In this document: piece by piece, positions 44,452 through 56,025 of the stretch
How positions within the stretch are numbered: position 1 is the stretch's first letter
Layout: each line of letters opens with the position of its first letter
Origin: Glandiceps talaboti
Taxonomy: Eukaryota; Hemichordata; Enteropneusta; Spengelidae
Assembly: GCF_964340395.1 (NCBI RefSeq)
Contig: NC_135556.1
Location: 6,861,001-6,925,000, forward strand
Direction of reading: 5' to 3'
DNA: 64,000 bases
Notes under the pieces: generated by a model
What the model was told of the DNA's origin: nothing
What the model saw: only the letters and a program-made list of their open reading frames with translations
Database searches by the model: none
Position numbers and translations under genes: made by a program

Positions 44452-45730
44452 TTTAATATTCCTTCAACACTTCAGGTAGATTTAATGAACACGACAATGA
44501 CACTGAATGATCGCATCTCGTCATCCATACAGGTCAACGGGTTCCATTGGGAGCACATTCCTAATGCACTGAAATGGTGTCAGTAATACGAAAGATTAAT
44601 AAATAAAATACACATTAATTACAGCATGTCCAGATTTGCAAATACCCTATCCTTAGACTTGAACAACTATCGCTATTTTCACTATTCTGCTATCCTAGTT
44701 GACATTTTGAATTTTTGCTTGAAGTGTACAGGTAGGCTAGAATTGCAATACACCCACTTTGGTATTCTAATATCAGAACAGGACCAGTTACGCCAAAAAT
44801 CTAGGTTTATAGGACCAATACTATCAAATGTTGACAGTAGTCGACGCAATGGTCCTAATTTACTATAACAAATAACCCCTCCCCCAAAAAACAACAACAA
44901 ACAAACAAAAAAACAAAAAAAAAAACACCCAATAAAAACAGCACTAAACAGTGACATTTTGCCAAAGGTGGCTGTCAAAAATGTACAGTATTTGCCACAT
45001 TTCAAATTGGTTAACGCTTGAGGAATGTTATGTTTGCTTAATTTTGTTTGTAGATCCGTAAGTAGATCCGGTTTGCAGTCGTTGAACGAACCTCAGACCA
45101 CCAGAAGTTCAGTACATAGACTGTAACAAGGGATATTACATGTAGCTTGGAGTCCAGGGATTTTAAATTAATTTTGCTTTCCCCATTCCGACAACAAAAT
45201 TCAAAATCCCGATAGCCTGGATTATAGGCTACAAAGGAAATATAACAATGAGGTTATATATTTTAGAGAATAATTTTGCTGCGTATTAAAATATATTGCG
45301 GTATTTTACCAACTAAATCTTAAATAAACATCACTTGCTATTTGCAGAAGTCAAAACTTCCCTGTACGGGCACAAGCCGAATATATATAATCGACAGAAT
45401 TTGTTGTATTGTGGATTTATAGCCTTCCGTCCAGTCGTCGAGTAGGGATTTTTGGCTGTCAGCACTTCTTTCCCGAGATACATGTATGTATTGGAATATG
45501 TTTCTATCAGAGTACAATAAAATCTCAATAACATTGACGTGTTTGGCCAATTTTATATAAAGGGGTAAAAACTAAAATAACACGGGTTTCCTGGACACCG
45601 TAAGTCCTCACACCGTCTATATTCCGCGTGTGCGGACTTGTAGTCATTGAATACAATTGAATACAATAATTGCAAGATGATATTCCCTTGGCAAGACCAT
45701 TATAAAAAAGAGAAAATGGGAAAATTATAA
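44452..45730. other. Intergenic, nothing recognised
   Basis: AT-rich with an A/C-rich run near 44880-44940. No ORF of merit. Confidence 0.4.
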
Positions 45731-45736
45731 TGATAA

Positions 45737-46310
45737 CTTTACATGTCTTTGTGTGGAAAAGCTGATGAGACACTTCGACACTTTCTTTTAACATGTGAAA
45801 GCCATTCTACACATCGACAGATCTTAATGAAAGGAGCAGAAGAACTCTTACTCAACAATGGAGAATTGAACTTATATCAAGATTTTAAACAAGGGAAAGA
45901 ACTACCATGTTTATGTATAGGATATAATACGAAACGTGATCCAATGAATCTATAAGTAAACAAATAGATAACTTATAAAACAGCAGATGTTGTTAAAACT
46001 AATATAGAATAGTTTAGAGGTTAGATCTTTTGACTCGACTACTACATTTGAAGCGTAACTTTTTTCTTTTCTTCTCACCCGGTCTTCCCTCCGTTTGGGT
46101 TGTTCGTTTTGTTACTTTTGTTTCGTTTGTTTGTTTGTTTGTTTGTTTGATTGTTTGTTTGTTGTGTGTGTGATTTACTAGTCATATCTCCCCTATTTTT
46201 TTTAGTAGTGTATATATTTTAATTTTCTGTTAGTGCTGCTCCTAACATGCTTAGTGAGCCCCTAATACAAAAGGGATGCACTAAAAATAAATAGTAATAA
46301 AAAATGTAGA
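45737..46310 (+). pseudogene. LINE 3' end, plus strand
   Basis: The frame at 45743-45955 reads SLCGKADETLRHFLLTCESH and then HRQ, the Cys/His C-terminal pattern of non-LTR retrotransposons, ending at 45953. A long 3' UTR with a GTTT repeat (about 46125-46160) follows, then a terminal GTGAGCCCCTAATACAAAAG and GGGATGCAC segment and an A-rich tail. Only the last ~70 codons and UTR remain. Confidence 0.7.
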
Positions 46311-47540
46311 ATTAATAATCGGTTTGCGTACAATCCTATAAATTTTGCACTGACTGTTCTTGAAAATGTTGGATTATGACATACATAATACATAGGTGAC
46401 ATTACGTACACAAAGAGTTACTATAAAGGCCAAATTGTAGTTTCATAGCTGTTCAGTGATTAAAACAAAAACTCACCGTGGTACCGGTTCTATTTCGTCG
46501 CATTCAAAGGTGGCCCATGCAAGGAAAATGTAGATTCTAAGATTTTTGGTACGCAGGACGACAAACTGTAATTTCAGTTTTGTAGGTAAAATCGCGCACA
46601 GCGTTCTGTTTCAGACTAACGTGCTATCATTGTATATTTTATAAATGGATTCAAATAATGTGAAGAGTCCCTACTCCTGGGAGTACCCCACCACCATCAC
46701 CAGAAGAGGACAGACAGACTCGGATACACCATTTCGTTGGGGGGGGGGGGGGGGGCAGCCTAGAATAAATCCAGGCGACGGGAATTTTGAATTTGTTTTG
46801 CCCTCTCGCCTAGTATGATGCACTTTTTATGTGTATTTACAGCAGATTGCGACATCATATAGTACTCCCGTATAAAAGGTGAAATGGTATGTGCGCGCAC
46901 CATGCCACCCAAATGGGTCACTTTTTCACTAAAAAAAACCCTATACGTGGGTCGCCTAATCATGGCCCTGGTACATAACATAGGAAACGTCCCAATAGTT
47001 TATAAAAATCTTCATAGCAACAGAATAAAGGTAAATGACTGCAAGATTTACCCCAAGATTTCTCTCTCACGACAATCCGTGACACTGAGTATGGTTGATG
47101 ACCCTGGGTTAATGACCCAGTGTGACCCCTCTGGATGACCATAACTTGTCAACCGAAGACGTACATTCCTGCGTGAAAACCCCTAAACATGGGTCCACTT
47201 TTTCTAAAAATTTCCTAATCATAGGTAGATGATATCAACTTGGGCCGCACACCTCCATATGAAAATATAGGGAGTGCCCCCCCCCCCCCGACGTCACCTA
47301 GCGACGATCACTGGACCTACCATGGATACTCCATGGATACTCTACGGCATGAGAGGGGAAAAACAAAATTCAAAATCCCCAACGCCATAGATTCTAGACT
47401 AGGGGTGGGGATGGGGGTTCAATACTTTATCCTAAAGCCAAATCATTTTATCGGAAACACACAATAATTTTTCCCGCCTAATGAGGCTACTAAAAGTTAT
47501 GACCAATGGAATGCAGTTTTGGACAAAACGTGTCGTCATA
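46311..47540. other. Intergenic with G/C homopolymer runs
   Basis: Poly-G at 46740-46755 and poly-C near 47278-47290. Several short open frames, none with supporting features. Confidence 0.4.
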
Positions 47541-47543
47541 TGG

Positions 47544-47799
47544 TATATAAATAGACCACGCCCATTTGTATTGCATCACATATATGCTAATGACAACATA
47601 CTTTAATATATTAATATGTAACTGGAGTAAGATAAGGTGACGATTGGCCACCATCGATTCAGTCTGAGATTATTTGGCGGAAATAACAGAACCAGACTTC
47701 GTTCAGACAGTCCAAACAAGATTGAGTAATAGTTCCTGTACTATCCACGAATACAACCATTTCTACTTACCCCTAGATGACCCAAGACTGACCAACAAG
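47544..47799 (+). promoter_or_regulatory. Candidate promoter and non-coding exon 1 of LRR gene 1
   Basis: TATATAAATAG at 47544-47554 is a good TATA box, followed by CCACGCCC. A strong donor (CCAACAAG|GTATGT, exon end 47799) lies about 230 bp downstream. Paired with the acceptor at 48854-48856 this gives a 1.06-kb 5' UTR intron ending one base before the chosen start codon. Inferred from signals only. Confidence 0.4.
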
Positions 47800-48857
47800 G
47801 TATGTATTTAGTCTCATTTGTAAATACTAACTCGTGGTGTCAATATCTGTTTGCGTTTGAAGGGTTTACGTAATGTAAAAGTCGTTTTGTTTTCGAAGTC
47901 AAATGTATGGGGTAAACAGACGTGTGGCATTGGCTACTCTGTGAACCACAGTAAGCTATAACGTAATTATATATATCACTCAATGGTGGGTTTGTTTGTG
48001 GTTCTACCTGTTGCCATATTGTCCTGATTCGTTTTGTAAGAACTATGAAATACAATATGGCGGCGAACAAACCTTTGTATTGCAATGGTGACAAGGGATT
48101 CATTACATATTAAACGTTAAAGTTAATGTGTTATTACGTGTCGTACGTTGAGAAAAACAAGCACGGTGTTATTTTGGCTTCAAGCTGTTCTGTCCTGTTC
48201 GACACAGAAATGTATGAAGTATGGTACCAGGTACTAATAAATGCTATCTTTACATATAATTTATAAATCGAGTTACATGTTTTGCTATCATGGCTATGAC
48301 CTTATCACCATGTGCCGATATGGGTGTGAACAAACCAAGAAGTTTTAAGCATTAATTGCGATTGTAGTCAAGAAAACAGAAAGATATGACAAAAAGTTTT
48401 CCTGTAGTGAAGGCTGATACATTTTCATGGGCGGACAAGTGTCTACAAACATACACAAGAAGCCGAGTGTGTATTCTGTTTAAGTTCCGATATTTTGACC
48501 AATGGAAAACTATTGCGTCGTCATAGAATAGAAGAGGAAGAAGTGCATTGTATAAAATATATAAAGGAAAAGTCACGAGTCTCATATACTGCGTGTACGT
48601 TCTCCAAAATGTTCATGTATGACGTCACAACACGTTTACAACTTATTCTGTACTTATACATACTTCTGGTGCTGTGGAAAATGGGTACAGTAGTGACACA
48701 CTAACTTGTATTAGTAGTGATAACGTAAACTGACGCATGAGGATGGAAAATGGTTGTAGCATGCATTTGGACACAGTCCTCGATCATCTCCGATCCTGCG
48801 AATGATGTTGGTATCATTTATACTAATCATCCATTTCACCATCTGTTTTGTCGCAGG

Positions 48858-50504
48858 ATGGCATCAAAACTATTGGTCATTATCTCTTTATCGCTGATCT
48901 GGTTCCTTGGCAACGCTGTTTGCTGCCCCACCAACTGCAACTGTAATTCTACCATCTTTCTAGTCGACTGCACCGGACAGAATCTTGAGGCGGTACCTAC
49001 TGGGATCCCTAACGACACACATACATTGCTTCTACAGGAGAACTTGATACAAAAGTTGGAGAATAATTCCTTCATTGAACTGACAAATCTGACTACTCTA
49101 CGTCTGGACTCGAATCAGATAGTCAACATAACTAAAGGTGCATTTACTGGGCTGGGGAACTTGAAAAGTCTGAGTTTAGCCAGTAACAACCTAATTTCAG
49201 TTGACGGGGATATTTTTGACGGCCTTGCTTTAGTTACCGATCTCAATTTATCCAGAAACGCCATTATTAATGTTGAAGACAGGGCTTTTCTGAGTCTTGT
49301 AACTTTGACAAAACTTTACTTGAGTCAAAACCAAATTCCAGATTTTACCACCGATACTCTCAAGGGTTTGTCAAACCTCGAAGCTCTGCATCTAAATTTT
49401 AACGCAATGACAACCTTGAGCAAAAACATTTTCGAAGACTTGCGTAATCTTTCAAAACTGGTTCTCAGCAATAATAACATTAATACCATAGAAAATGGCG
49501 CTTTTAGTGGCCTCCATTCAATTTCGGAGTTGTACCTCAAAAGCAATAAACTGACGTCACTGGACAGCGGTGTGTTCGAGGGACTTGAGTCTGCTACACG
49601 ATTAGAACTCGATTTCAACAGGATTGCAAACATCGCTAAAGATGCTTTCCTTACGTGCACCAATATCCTTACTTTGAATCTGCAGGGTAACCTATTGAGT
49701 GCGATCAACGCCGAAGGTTGGAACGGACTACAGAAGCTCCAAACTCTTCAGCTCCCAGCGAACAATTTAACCTCACTTAAGTCGGGAGATTTCGAAGGAC
49801 TGCAATCCGTTCAACTACTGGCGTTGGATAACAACCAAATACACGCCATAGAAACCGGAGCCTTTAATGGTTTGGACCATTTGCAAGATCTTTCGATTTC
49901 CTTTAATGGTTTAGCAAAAATTACTAGTGATATGCTGAGTGGATTGAAAGATATAATTTATACCAACCTGGCAGGCAATAATTTCACTGACCTCGAGGAT
50001 AATCTTTTTCAAAGTTGTTGCAAGAATATGACAACACTGATTATGTACAATAACCAAATTGCAGAACTGAACGTCAAAGCCTTCACAGGTTTAGAACTTT
50101 TGGACCATTTTGATATGGCCAATAACTTACTGAAAACCATTCCGGGGGAAATATTCACCACCTTGCCAGCACTCAACTATTTTACCCTAACTGGCAACCC
50201 CCTGCATTGCGATTGCAACATGCTCGCTTACAGAGCCTGGGCCGTGTGTAAAAACCGGAACATGCAAACACCGTGCGCCACCCCTAAAGAGTACAACGGC
50301 ACCATTATCGAGAACACATCACTACAAACATTTGCAGACATATGTGCTAATAGCTGTCACTCGGGATCAGATGGGGGAGGAGTGTCCGTCATTGGTTGGA
50401 TATGCATCTGTGGTGGTTGCTTCCTGGTTGGTGTGCTTGTGACTGTCGGCATCGGCTGGTATTCCCGCAGAAAAAGGAACGTACAATATAACAGAACATT
50501 CTGA
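48858..50504 (+). CDS. LRR gene 1: type I membrane LRR protein (16 repeats)
   Basis: 548 residues in one exon. The ATG at 48858 directly follows a 3' splice site; an ATG at 48750 in the same frame lies before it and would hide the signal peptide. Order: signal peptide (1 to about 22, ISLSLIWFLGNAV), LRRNT with clustered Cys (CCPTNCNCNST), 16 LRRs of about 24 residues, LRRCT (NPLHCDCNMLAYRAW and later Cys), a membrane helix of about 27 residues (GGCFLVGVLVTVGIGWY) and a 13-residue tail. This is the domain order of Slit/VLR-type LRR ectodomains; the role as a surface recognition protein is inferred. Many Asn-X-Ser/Thr sites. No TIR or kinase domain. Nearest paralogue is LRR gene 2, with a 110-nt identical tract. 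Confidence 0.88.
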   Translation: MASKLLVIISLSLIWFLGNAVCCPTNCNCNSTIFLVDCTGQNLEAVPTGIPNDTHTLLLQENLIQKLENNSFIELTNLTTLRLDSNQIVNITKGAFTGLGNLKSLSLASNNLISVDGDIFDGLALVTDLNLSRNAIINVEDRAFLSLVTLTKLYLSQNQIPDFTTDTLKGLSNLEALHLNFNAMTTLSKNIFEDLRNLSKLVLSNNNINTIENGAFSGLHSISELYLKSNKLTSLDSGVFEGLESATRLELDFNRIANIAKDAFLTCTNILTLNLQGNLLSAINAEGWNGLQKLQTLQLPANNLTSLKSGDFEGLQSVQLLALDNNQIHAIETGAFNGLDHLQDLSISFNGLAKITSDMLSGLKDIIYTNLAGNNFTDLEDNLFQSCCKNMTTLIMYNNQIAELNVKAFTGLELLDHFDMANNLLKTIPGEIFTTLPALNYFTLTGNPLHCDCNMLAYRAWAVCKNRNMQTPCATPKEYNGTIIENTSLQTFADICANSCHSGSDGGGVSVIGWICICGGCFLVGVLVTVGIGWYSRRKRNVQYNRTF

Positions 50505-50681
50505 GATGAACTTATGAGAATCAATGAGAGCAAAAATATGAGTAGTAATGTGTGGGTTACCAAAATATTCAACAGTAACTCTTGTAGTAAATATACTATA
50601 AATGGCGACATTTGCCATTGTGAATAGTAATTTGAAATGTTATTATTTCAAATACCCTTTCTATGCTAATGTTAAATTATA
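50505..50681 (+). other. LRR gene 1 3' flank
   Basis: Short spacer between stop and MITE; no clear poly(A) signal, so the MITE may be part of the 3' UTR. Confidence 0.35.
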
Positions 50682-51000
50682 GCCAATGTCAAAATACCGT
50701 ACAGCTTCTCTGTTTGATACAAATATGCTATGAGAAACTACACATGCTACAGCAAACTTAAGATTGAATGAATACAGCTTCTTGCAACATTTTGTCTAGA
50801 CAGACACCATGTAGACATCATCAAGTACAGACATACAAAATATTGGCGCCAGCGTGTTGGCGTCTTGCAGTATGTTCATTTAAATGGTTTATCTAACTTA
50901 GACACAATGTAGCAATAAATTGACTTCTTGCATGTGCAGTTTCTTATTGAGATCTGTGTGGTTTTATCAATCAGAGATGGTGAACGGTATTTTGAAATCC
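50682..51000. mobile_element. MITE family F, copy 2
   Basis: Ends CCAATGTCAAAATACCGTAC and CTCTGTTTGATAC are mirrored by TTTATCAATCAGAG and GAACGGTATTTTGAAATCC. The interior shares TTAAGATTGAATGAATACA-type arms with copy 1 at 32493. It starts about 180 bp after the LRR gene 1 stop. Confidence 0.75.
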
Positions 51001-51516
51001 GCTGTATTAGTGAAGCAACAACTTTGAGTGATATGCCGTGAGTACACTAGTAAGTGTAGAACTATATTTTCGAACAGATTTTAAGTAAACATTTTAGACA
51101 TCTGCATTTTCATGAAGTGGCAAAAAAAGACACAATTGGAGAAATGATTCATTTAGCAAGAAGTAAAAATTGACGACCGATATTCTTTTAATAATTAATA
51201 CAAAAAAACAGTTCTGATATGTAAGCTTTGGTACATATTACACTGTAGTACACATTGTGTTGGTAGACCTGTCACTGCTTGTTACCACATTTATGACTTA
51301 ATAATTTGACTCATGACGTAATAAATTTATGATTTAATCAAGGACTGGTGTACTTTATTACAGCATTTTTCATCTAGTAATCCTCAAGGAAATCCTATGA
51401 TCTCCCTCACCGTATAATAAAGAAATAACACGTTCCAAGCGCAGTAAACTGGAATAGATAAATACAACCATTGCTGTAAAAGCAGTAATTTTGCTTTCAA
51501 GGTGCCGACAGTCTTC

Positions 51517-51783
51517 TCCTTATCACTCTATCAAAATACCATACGTTCATTTGGTACAAAAATGGTAACGGGTGCCTCTGATGTAGATCCACGCAATGCT
51601 TTTATCAGTTTTTTTATGTTTGTGAAAGTTAGTGGTACAGGTTACTGGTACAATATGAGGAACTATCAGACATAAACAAACTGATAAGAGCATATGGTAT
51701 GAACTTATATCAGAGGCACCCACTGTTTAGTTGTTTTGTGTCTCATTCATTGTATGTATGTCATTTTGATAGTGAGATAAGGG
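51517..51783. mobile_element. Foldback/MITE family G
   Basis: Inverted ends CTTATCACTCTATCAAAATAC and its counterpart ATTTTGATAGTGAGATAAGG. A second inner inverted pair, GGGTGCCTCTGAT and ATCAGAGGCACCCA, sits about 70 bp further in. No ORF. Confidence 0.75.
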
Positions 51784-53865
51784 AGGACATATTTTAGAAA
51801 ATGGAAGTTAGGGGAGGGTCACATTTTACTTCGACTCATTTTGTAAGCTAACTTTGCATTGTTTTGTGACTTTGGCGTGAACCCACCACTGCCATCGTTT
51901 CCAGGCTACTGCTAACACGTCCCACCACTGCCACCACTGTAAAGTAATACCATACCATAACAGATCAGTGACATGCAGTTAGTTGTGGTATGAGGAGAGG
52001 AGCGGGTCTCACAGGAGTAAAGGGGAATCAGTACGACAATAAATTGGGGGATAATGTGGTGGAGTGGCGATGTTGATCTAAGTCCTGAGTTTGTCAGTTG
52101 TGCGCTCATCTAGTGTTTGAGAGTTCTGGTCGTCAACTCAACCAATCAGATCGAAACACATGAATATTGATTTAATACAAATACAAACACAAAGTCACTG
52201 TGGTGGTAATAGTGGGAAACGAAAAATCCCTTAAAAACTATCAATGCGGTGGGATCTTGCTCCAGAAAAAATCACTGTCTCTAGTTGAATTCGAACCCAT
52301 GGCCTCCTGGCTATTAAATCTTGAACTCTAACAACTACGCCATTGGGGCGGTGCTAAAAATGTTTTTTTTTTCATTGAAATATATGAACAGGGGGCGGGT
52401 CATAGCTTAGAGAATGGAAATAGAGGAGGATCACTTTTTAGCACAACGGACTAGGGGCAGGGTCACGTTTCATGCCATAGGCCGGGTTTTATTTTCCCCG
52501 ATCCTTCCCCTTGTAATTACTGAAGGCTCCCTAAAAAGAGGTTTTTTTCCCGGCATCTTCAAAGCCAGTTTTAATTGTACACCAATTTTAAAACAACGTT
52601 CTGGTCAGTGCATGCAGAGGCATGGCATCTCTAGACATTTGCTTCAACGGTTGTAAAGCGAAGCCTTCTCATTAATTAGATTTTTAATAGCACCAATTGC
52701 AAGCCCACGCTAGTTCAATGGATATTGAGTACAACGAGAGTACAGCCATCGAGTCACGTGCTCAAGAACGGTACAACGCACTCCCCTATACCAATGGTTA
52801 CTCTCTTTTTTAAAAGCATGAATCATTTATTGCTAGACAAAAAGAAGTACCGGTGTATATAGTTGTATTTCAATGAAATCCACATGTACTTCTAACGAAA
52901 ATAGATTCCAAAGGTTGGAATTTTGAGCACTTGACTTTCGTTTTAAACATCAGACACCCCTCTATTATCACCACTGCAATGTGATATAGGTAAAGGAGGT
53001 TTACACGTCGGGTTGCAATTCACTTCAAAGACGGAAACTCAAGTGTAGATTGCTGGACAACAGTTAGAATATTTGTTGGGAGGGGGGGGGGGAGCTTGGA
53101 TTCAACTCAAAATATTTGAATGAACATTGCCATTTGAAATATACGTTTCAGAGACATTATAGTTTGTCTTGGTATAGACCACTTCTATATAGTGGTCTCA
53201 GGTCGTTGTCATGGTCTATAGTTATAGACTCTGGTACATTCAAGTCCCCCGAGACATTTCCTTTGTGATAAATGATTTAAACACCAATAATATGCTATAT
53301 ACTTTAATGCTTATTTCCGCATACCTCAGTGGTTTCGCAATAACTCTACGCATATGGCAATCCCACCGTCAAAGACAAAACTGAAAGGACCTCTAAAAAG
53401 TATTTCATTGGAAGTAAAATTAGAGAAATTCTATCCATCGAATTTGAGCACGTCTACTGTGAAAAGCAAGCTGGCACTGACCAATACTAAGTCGCAAATT
53501 GCGTAAAATAAATAATGTACCCTGAAAACATAGCCCCTCCACTCTATGGTAAAAATCAAGCTACTTATGGTGAATAAGTTACCAATTGGCGCATATTTGA
53601 TAGTAAAATAAATAGCGTAATGATACTGAAATAGCGTTAGATATATTAGGCTATGATTGGAGAGTTTTAAAGGTATATTGATGACGTCATCATCAGGTCA
53701 TTTGAGTTCACAATACAGTACAGTAACGTTATCATTCACCGCTATCAGTAGACTGACATATCAGCCGTTGTTGGCGTGTGGTCTAATCTCCCTTTCCCAA
53801 ATCATTAGGACTAGGCTGATAAGCCCGGACCGATGACGTCTACAGTCTGTTTGAAACGTTGATAT
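51784..53865. other. Intergenic repeats between LRR genes 1 and 2
   Basis: 51785-52150 resembles 54976-55370 in direct order (ATATTTTAGAAAATGG, GGGGAGGGTC, GATAATGT, AGCCAATGAGATC-like). It includes a SINE head at 52262-52362 and a short hairpin (TAGACCACT/AGTGGTCT) at about 53185-53210. No gene. Confidence 0.4.
52262..52362 (-). mobile_element. tRNA-like SINE head, minus strand
   Basis: On the minus strand GGCGTAGTTGTTAGAG (box A region) is followed 30-35 nt later by GGGTTCGAATTC (box B). The stem pairing of a working tRNA is not evident, so I read it as a SINE head with its body toward lower coordinates. Confidence 0.6.
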
Positions 53866-54222
53866 CTACTACCAAACCAGAGTGACTATAGAGTTTCCCT
53901 GATAAGCAGCGCCATGTTTTTATATTTCACTAATGTTTTTTTGTTACAAATTATATAACACAGAATACAGTCACTGATAGCGCAAACATATAAAATGATA
54001 CTTTTTATTTCTGTGTGAATACAAATCAACGTCACTGCCCGGCGGATGAAACTGAAGAGTCAAACAAAAATTATTTATTTGTGTTCACATTGAGATCAAA
54101 TGTAACATTTCACTATCTGCGTTTTGTTAGTGTAATTCATAACAAAAAAACGTTGTGTGAGATGTAAAATATGTTATGCTGCCCAATTGAAATTCTATAG
54201 TCCTGTTGGTTTGGTAGCAGTG
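53866..54222. mobile_element. Long-TIR foldback element family B, copy 2
   Basis: TACTACCAAACCAG and GACTATAGAGTTTC on the left are mirrored by GAAATTCTATAGTC and TTGGTAGCAGTG on the right; arms of about 165 bp. It shares end and arm strings with copy 1 at 15294-15658 (for example GAATACAAATCAAC). Confidence 0.8.
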
Positions 54223-55635
54223 TTACGATCCAAAATATCGTATTTCGTAATTATGGGAACAAAATCTAACATTTCTGCATTGTAGGCCATAGGTCAGTTG
54301 CGATTACGATGCTGGGCAAACAAGATGTCAGCAAAATTCATATGAATGACATAACAAGGACAGTGTCAGCTAATATTGATTTTCTATTTTAGTCTTTGTG
54401 TAAATTCCATTGTATTCGAATGATATAAAAATGAGAATGACATCATCCAACTCATTCGGGTGTGTGATTCTGGCAAGCCGAAATCTCCTCTCAAACGTGA
54501 CTAATTCCCAACTCGGGGCCAAGTCGACCCTAGTTACGTACGTGTGATAGTGTGAGTGCTGGAGGGCTGATTTTGAAAGTGGGTTGGGACACAATCAATC
54601 CGACTCTAGTCCACGCAACAGTAGAAACCTGTAGGAAAAACCCTGAATTATGCCATCAAAATAATTCACCCTGCTGAATTATGCCATCAAAATAGTTCAC
54701 CAAAATATACGTAAAGTGACATAGATCACGAGGTATCTATTTTCATAGGAATCCCAGCCCTGGGTTGTTACAGTAGTAAATAATATTGCGATCTAAACGG
54801 TCTGAAAGACTGTAAGATACGTCGTATTGTTCTGCCCTCAACGGTGAGTGTTGTCTGGTCGCTCGGGTGGCATTAGCATTTAGACTACGTTGTATAGTTC
54901 TGCCCTCGAGGGGAGCCTTCAGGACTCAAATGGGGAATGGGGCTGCGTACTTTTCACAAATCGATCGGCTCTCGAGGAGGGCCATATTTTAGAAAATGGG
55001 ATTAGGGGAGGGTCTCATTTGACTCATTGCATTGTCTACTAACTTTGCTTTATTTTTGCCATCCTATCGCTCGAAACCCCATTGTTGCTACTTGGGTTAG
55101 GGGTTATGGGTTAAGGTTAGGGTTGGGGGTTAGGGTTAGGTGTAATAATATTAGCCCATGGACATCAATCAAATCGCTGCTGACAACTATGTAGTCAATT
55201 ACATAATTGTCAGTTGTGATGTGAGGAGAGAATTATGCGGGTCTGACGGTAGTAAAACGGGAACATTTTGGTAAAATACTGGGGATAATGTCCGGAGTTT
55301 GCCAATATAATCTTTGGGAGTTGTGGCCTTCAGCTCAGCCAATGAGATCCAAATACACAGGTATTTATTAATGGAAGTGCCTTCCCATACATTCGCATCG
55401 GTGGGTTCTGGCTGACAGGGCGACATAACACGTCTTATCTCACAGACTAGCATCTGCTAGAATCTATAAAAGGAAAAAGAAGAAGATATTTTTGTGAACA
55501 AATCGTGATGTTTCTAGTTTGGTGGCCACGACAACATAACCTATTGATTTGAAATGGATATGATCTAAGGCTATGAAATTGCATATTTAAAAAAGACAGT
55601 TCATTTAGCAAGTATGAATTGACACGGTATCCCAT
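54223..55635. other. Upstream region of LRR gene 2
   Basis: Holds the second copy of the 51785-52150 repeat (54976-55370) and a telomere-like tract. TATAAAAGG at 55463-55471 is a possible TATA box for LRR gene 2. No coding exon seen. Confidence 0.35.
55090..55140 (+). repeat. Interstitial telomere-like repeat
   Basis: Imperfect TTAGGG/GGGTTA units (about seven) in 50 bp. Too short and irregular to be more than an interstitial repeat. Confidence 0.7.
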
Positions 55636-55992
55636 TTAGGGCCAAAAAAGAATTGTTTCTGGTCAGCGCGCGCATCGCTTAAATACCCCCAGGTCGGTCT
55701 TTTCGTTTCGCGTTTGTCCATGCCCATGCAATCTGCAGATCCGGGGCAGAAATACAAAAATAACCCTCCCTACTTCAGTAAAGACAACTGCGGAGCCAAT
55801 TACGAACAAGCAAATGACATCTGCTCCACATACACACTTGCACTCTGAAGAACTAAATAAAAAGAACAGAAACTGCCATAAATACATGTAGTAGATTGAG
55901 TGTGACTGATTTGTTGAGAATAATAAAAAAAAATTGCGTCGTCGCTCCATTTAGACAACCTGTCCTGACCAGAAACAATTTTTTTTGGCTAA
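55636..55992. mobile_element. MITE family H, at the LRR gene 2 splice acceptor
   Basis: Inverted ends TTAGGGCCAAAAAAGAATTG then TTTCTGGTCAG on the left; CTGACCAGAAACAATTTTTT then TTGGCTAA on the right. About 357 bp. The right end is 23 nt before the exon that starts LRR gene 2, so the element abuts the polypyrimidine tract. Confidence 0.75.
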
Positions 55993-56025
55993 TAAAGTCT
56001 TGCTTTTCTTTCCAGACACTGTATT

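Noticed and set aside
48750-48857. Earlier ATG of LRR gene 1, adding 36 residues
   Set aside because: A good 3' splice site ends at 48856 and the next ATG gives a proper signal peptide; the extension would bury it.
52286-52362. Possible tRNA gene on the minus strand
   Set aside because: Same reason: promoter boxes without convincing acceptor-stem pairing.
55090-55140. True telomere or chromosome end
   Set aside because: Only about seven imperfect units with unique sequence on both sides.
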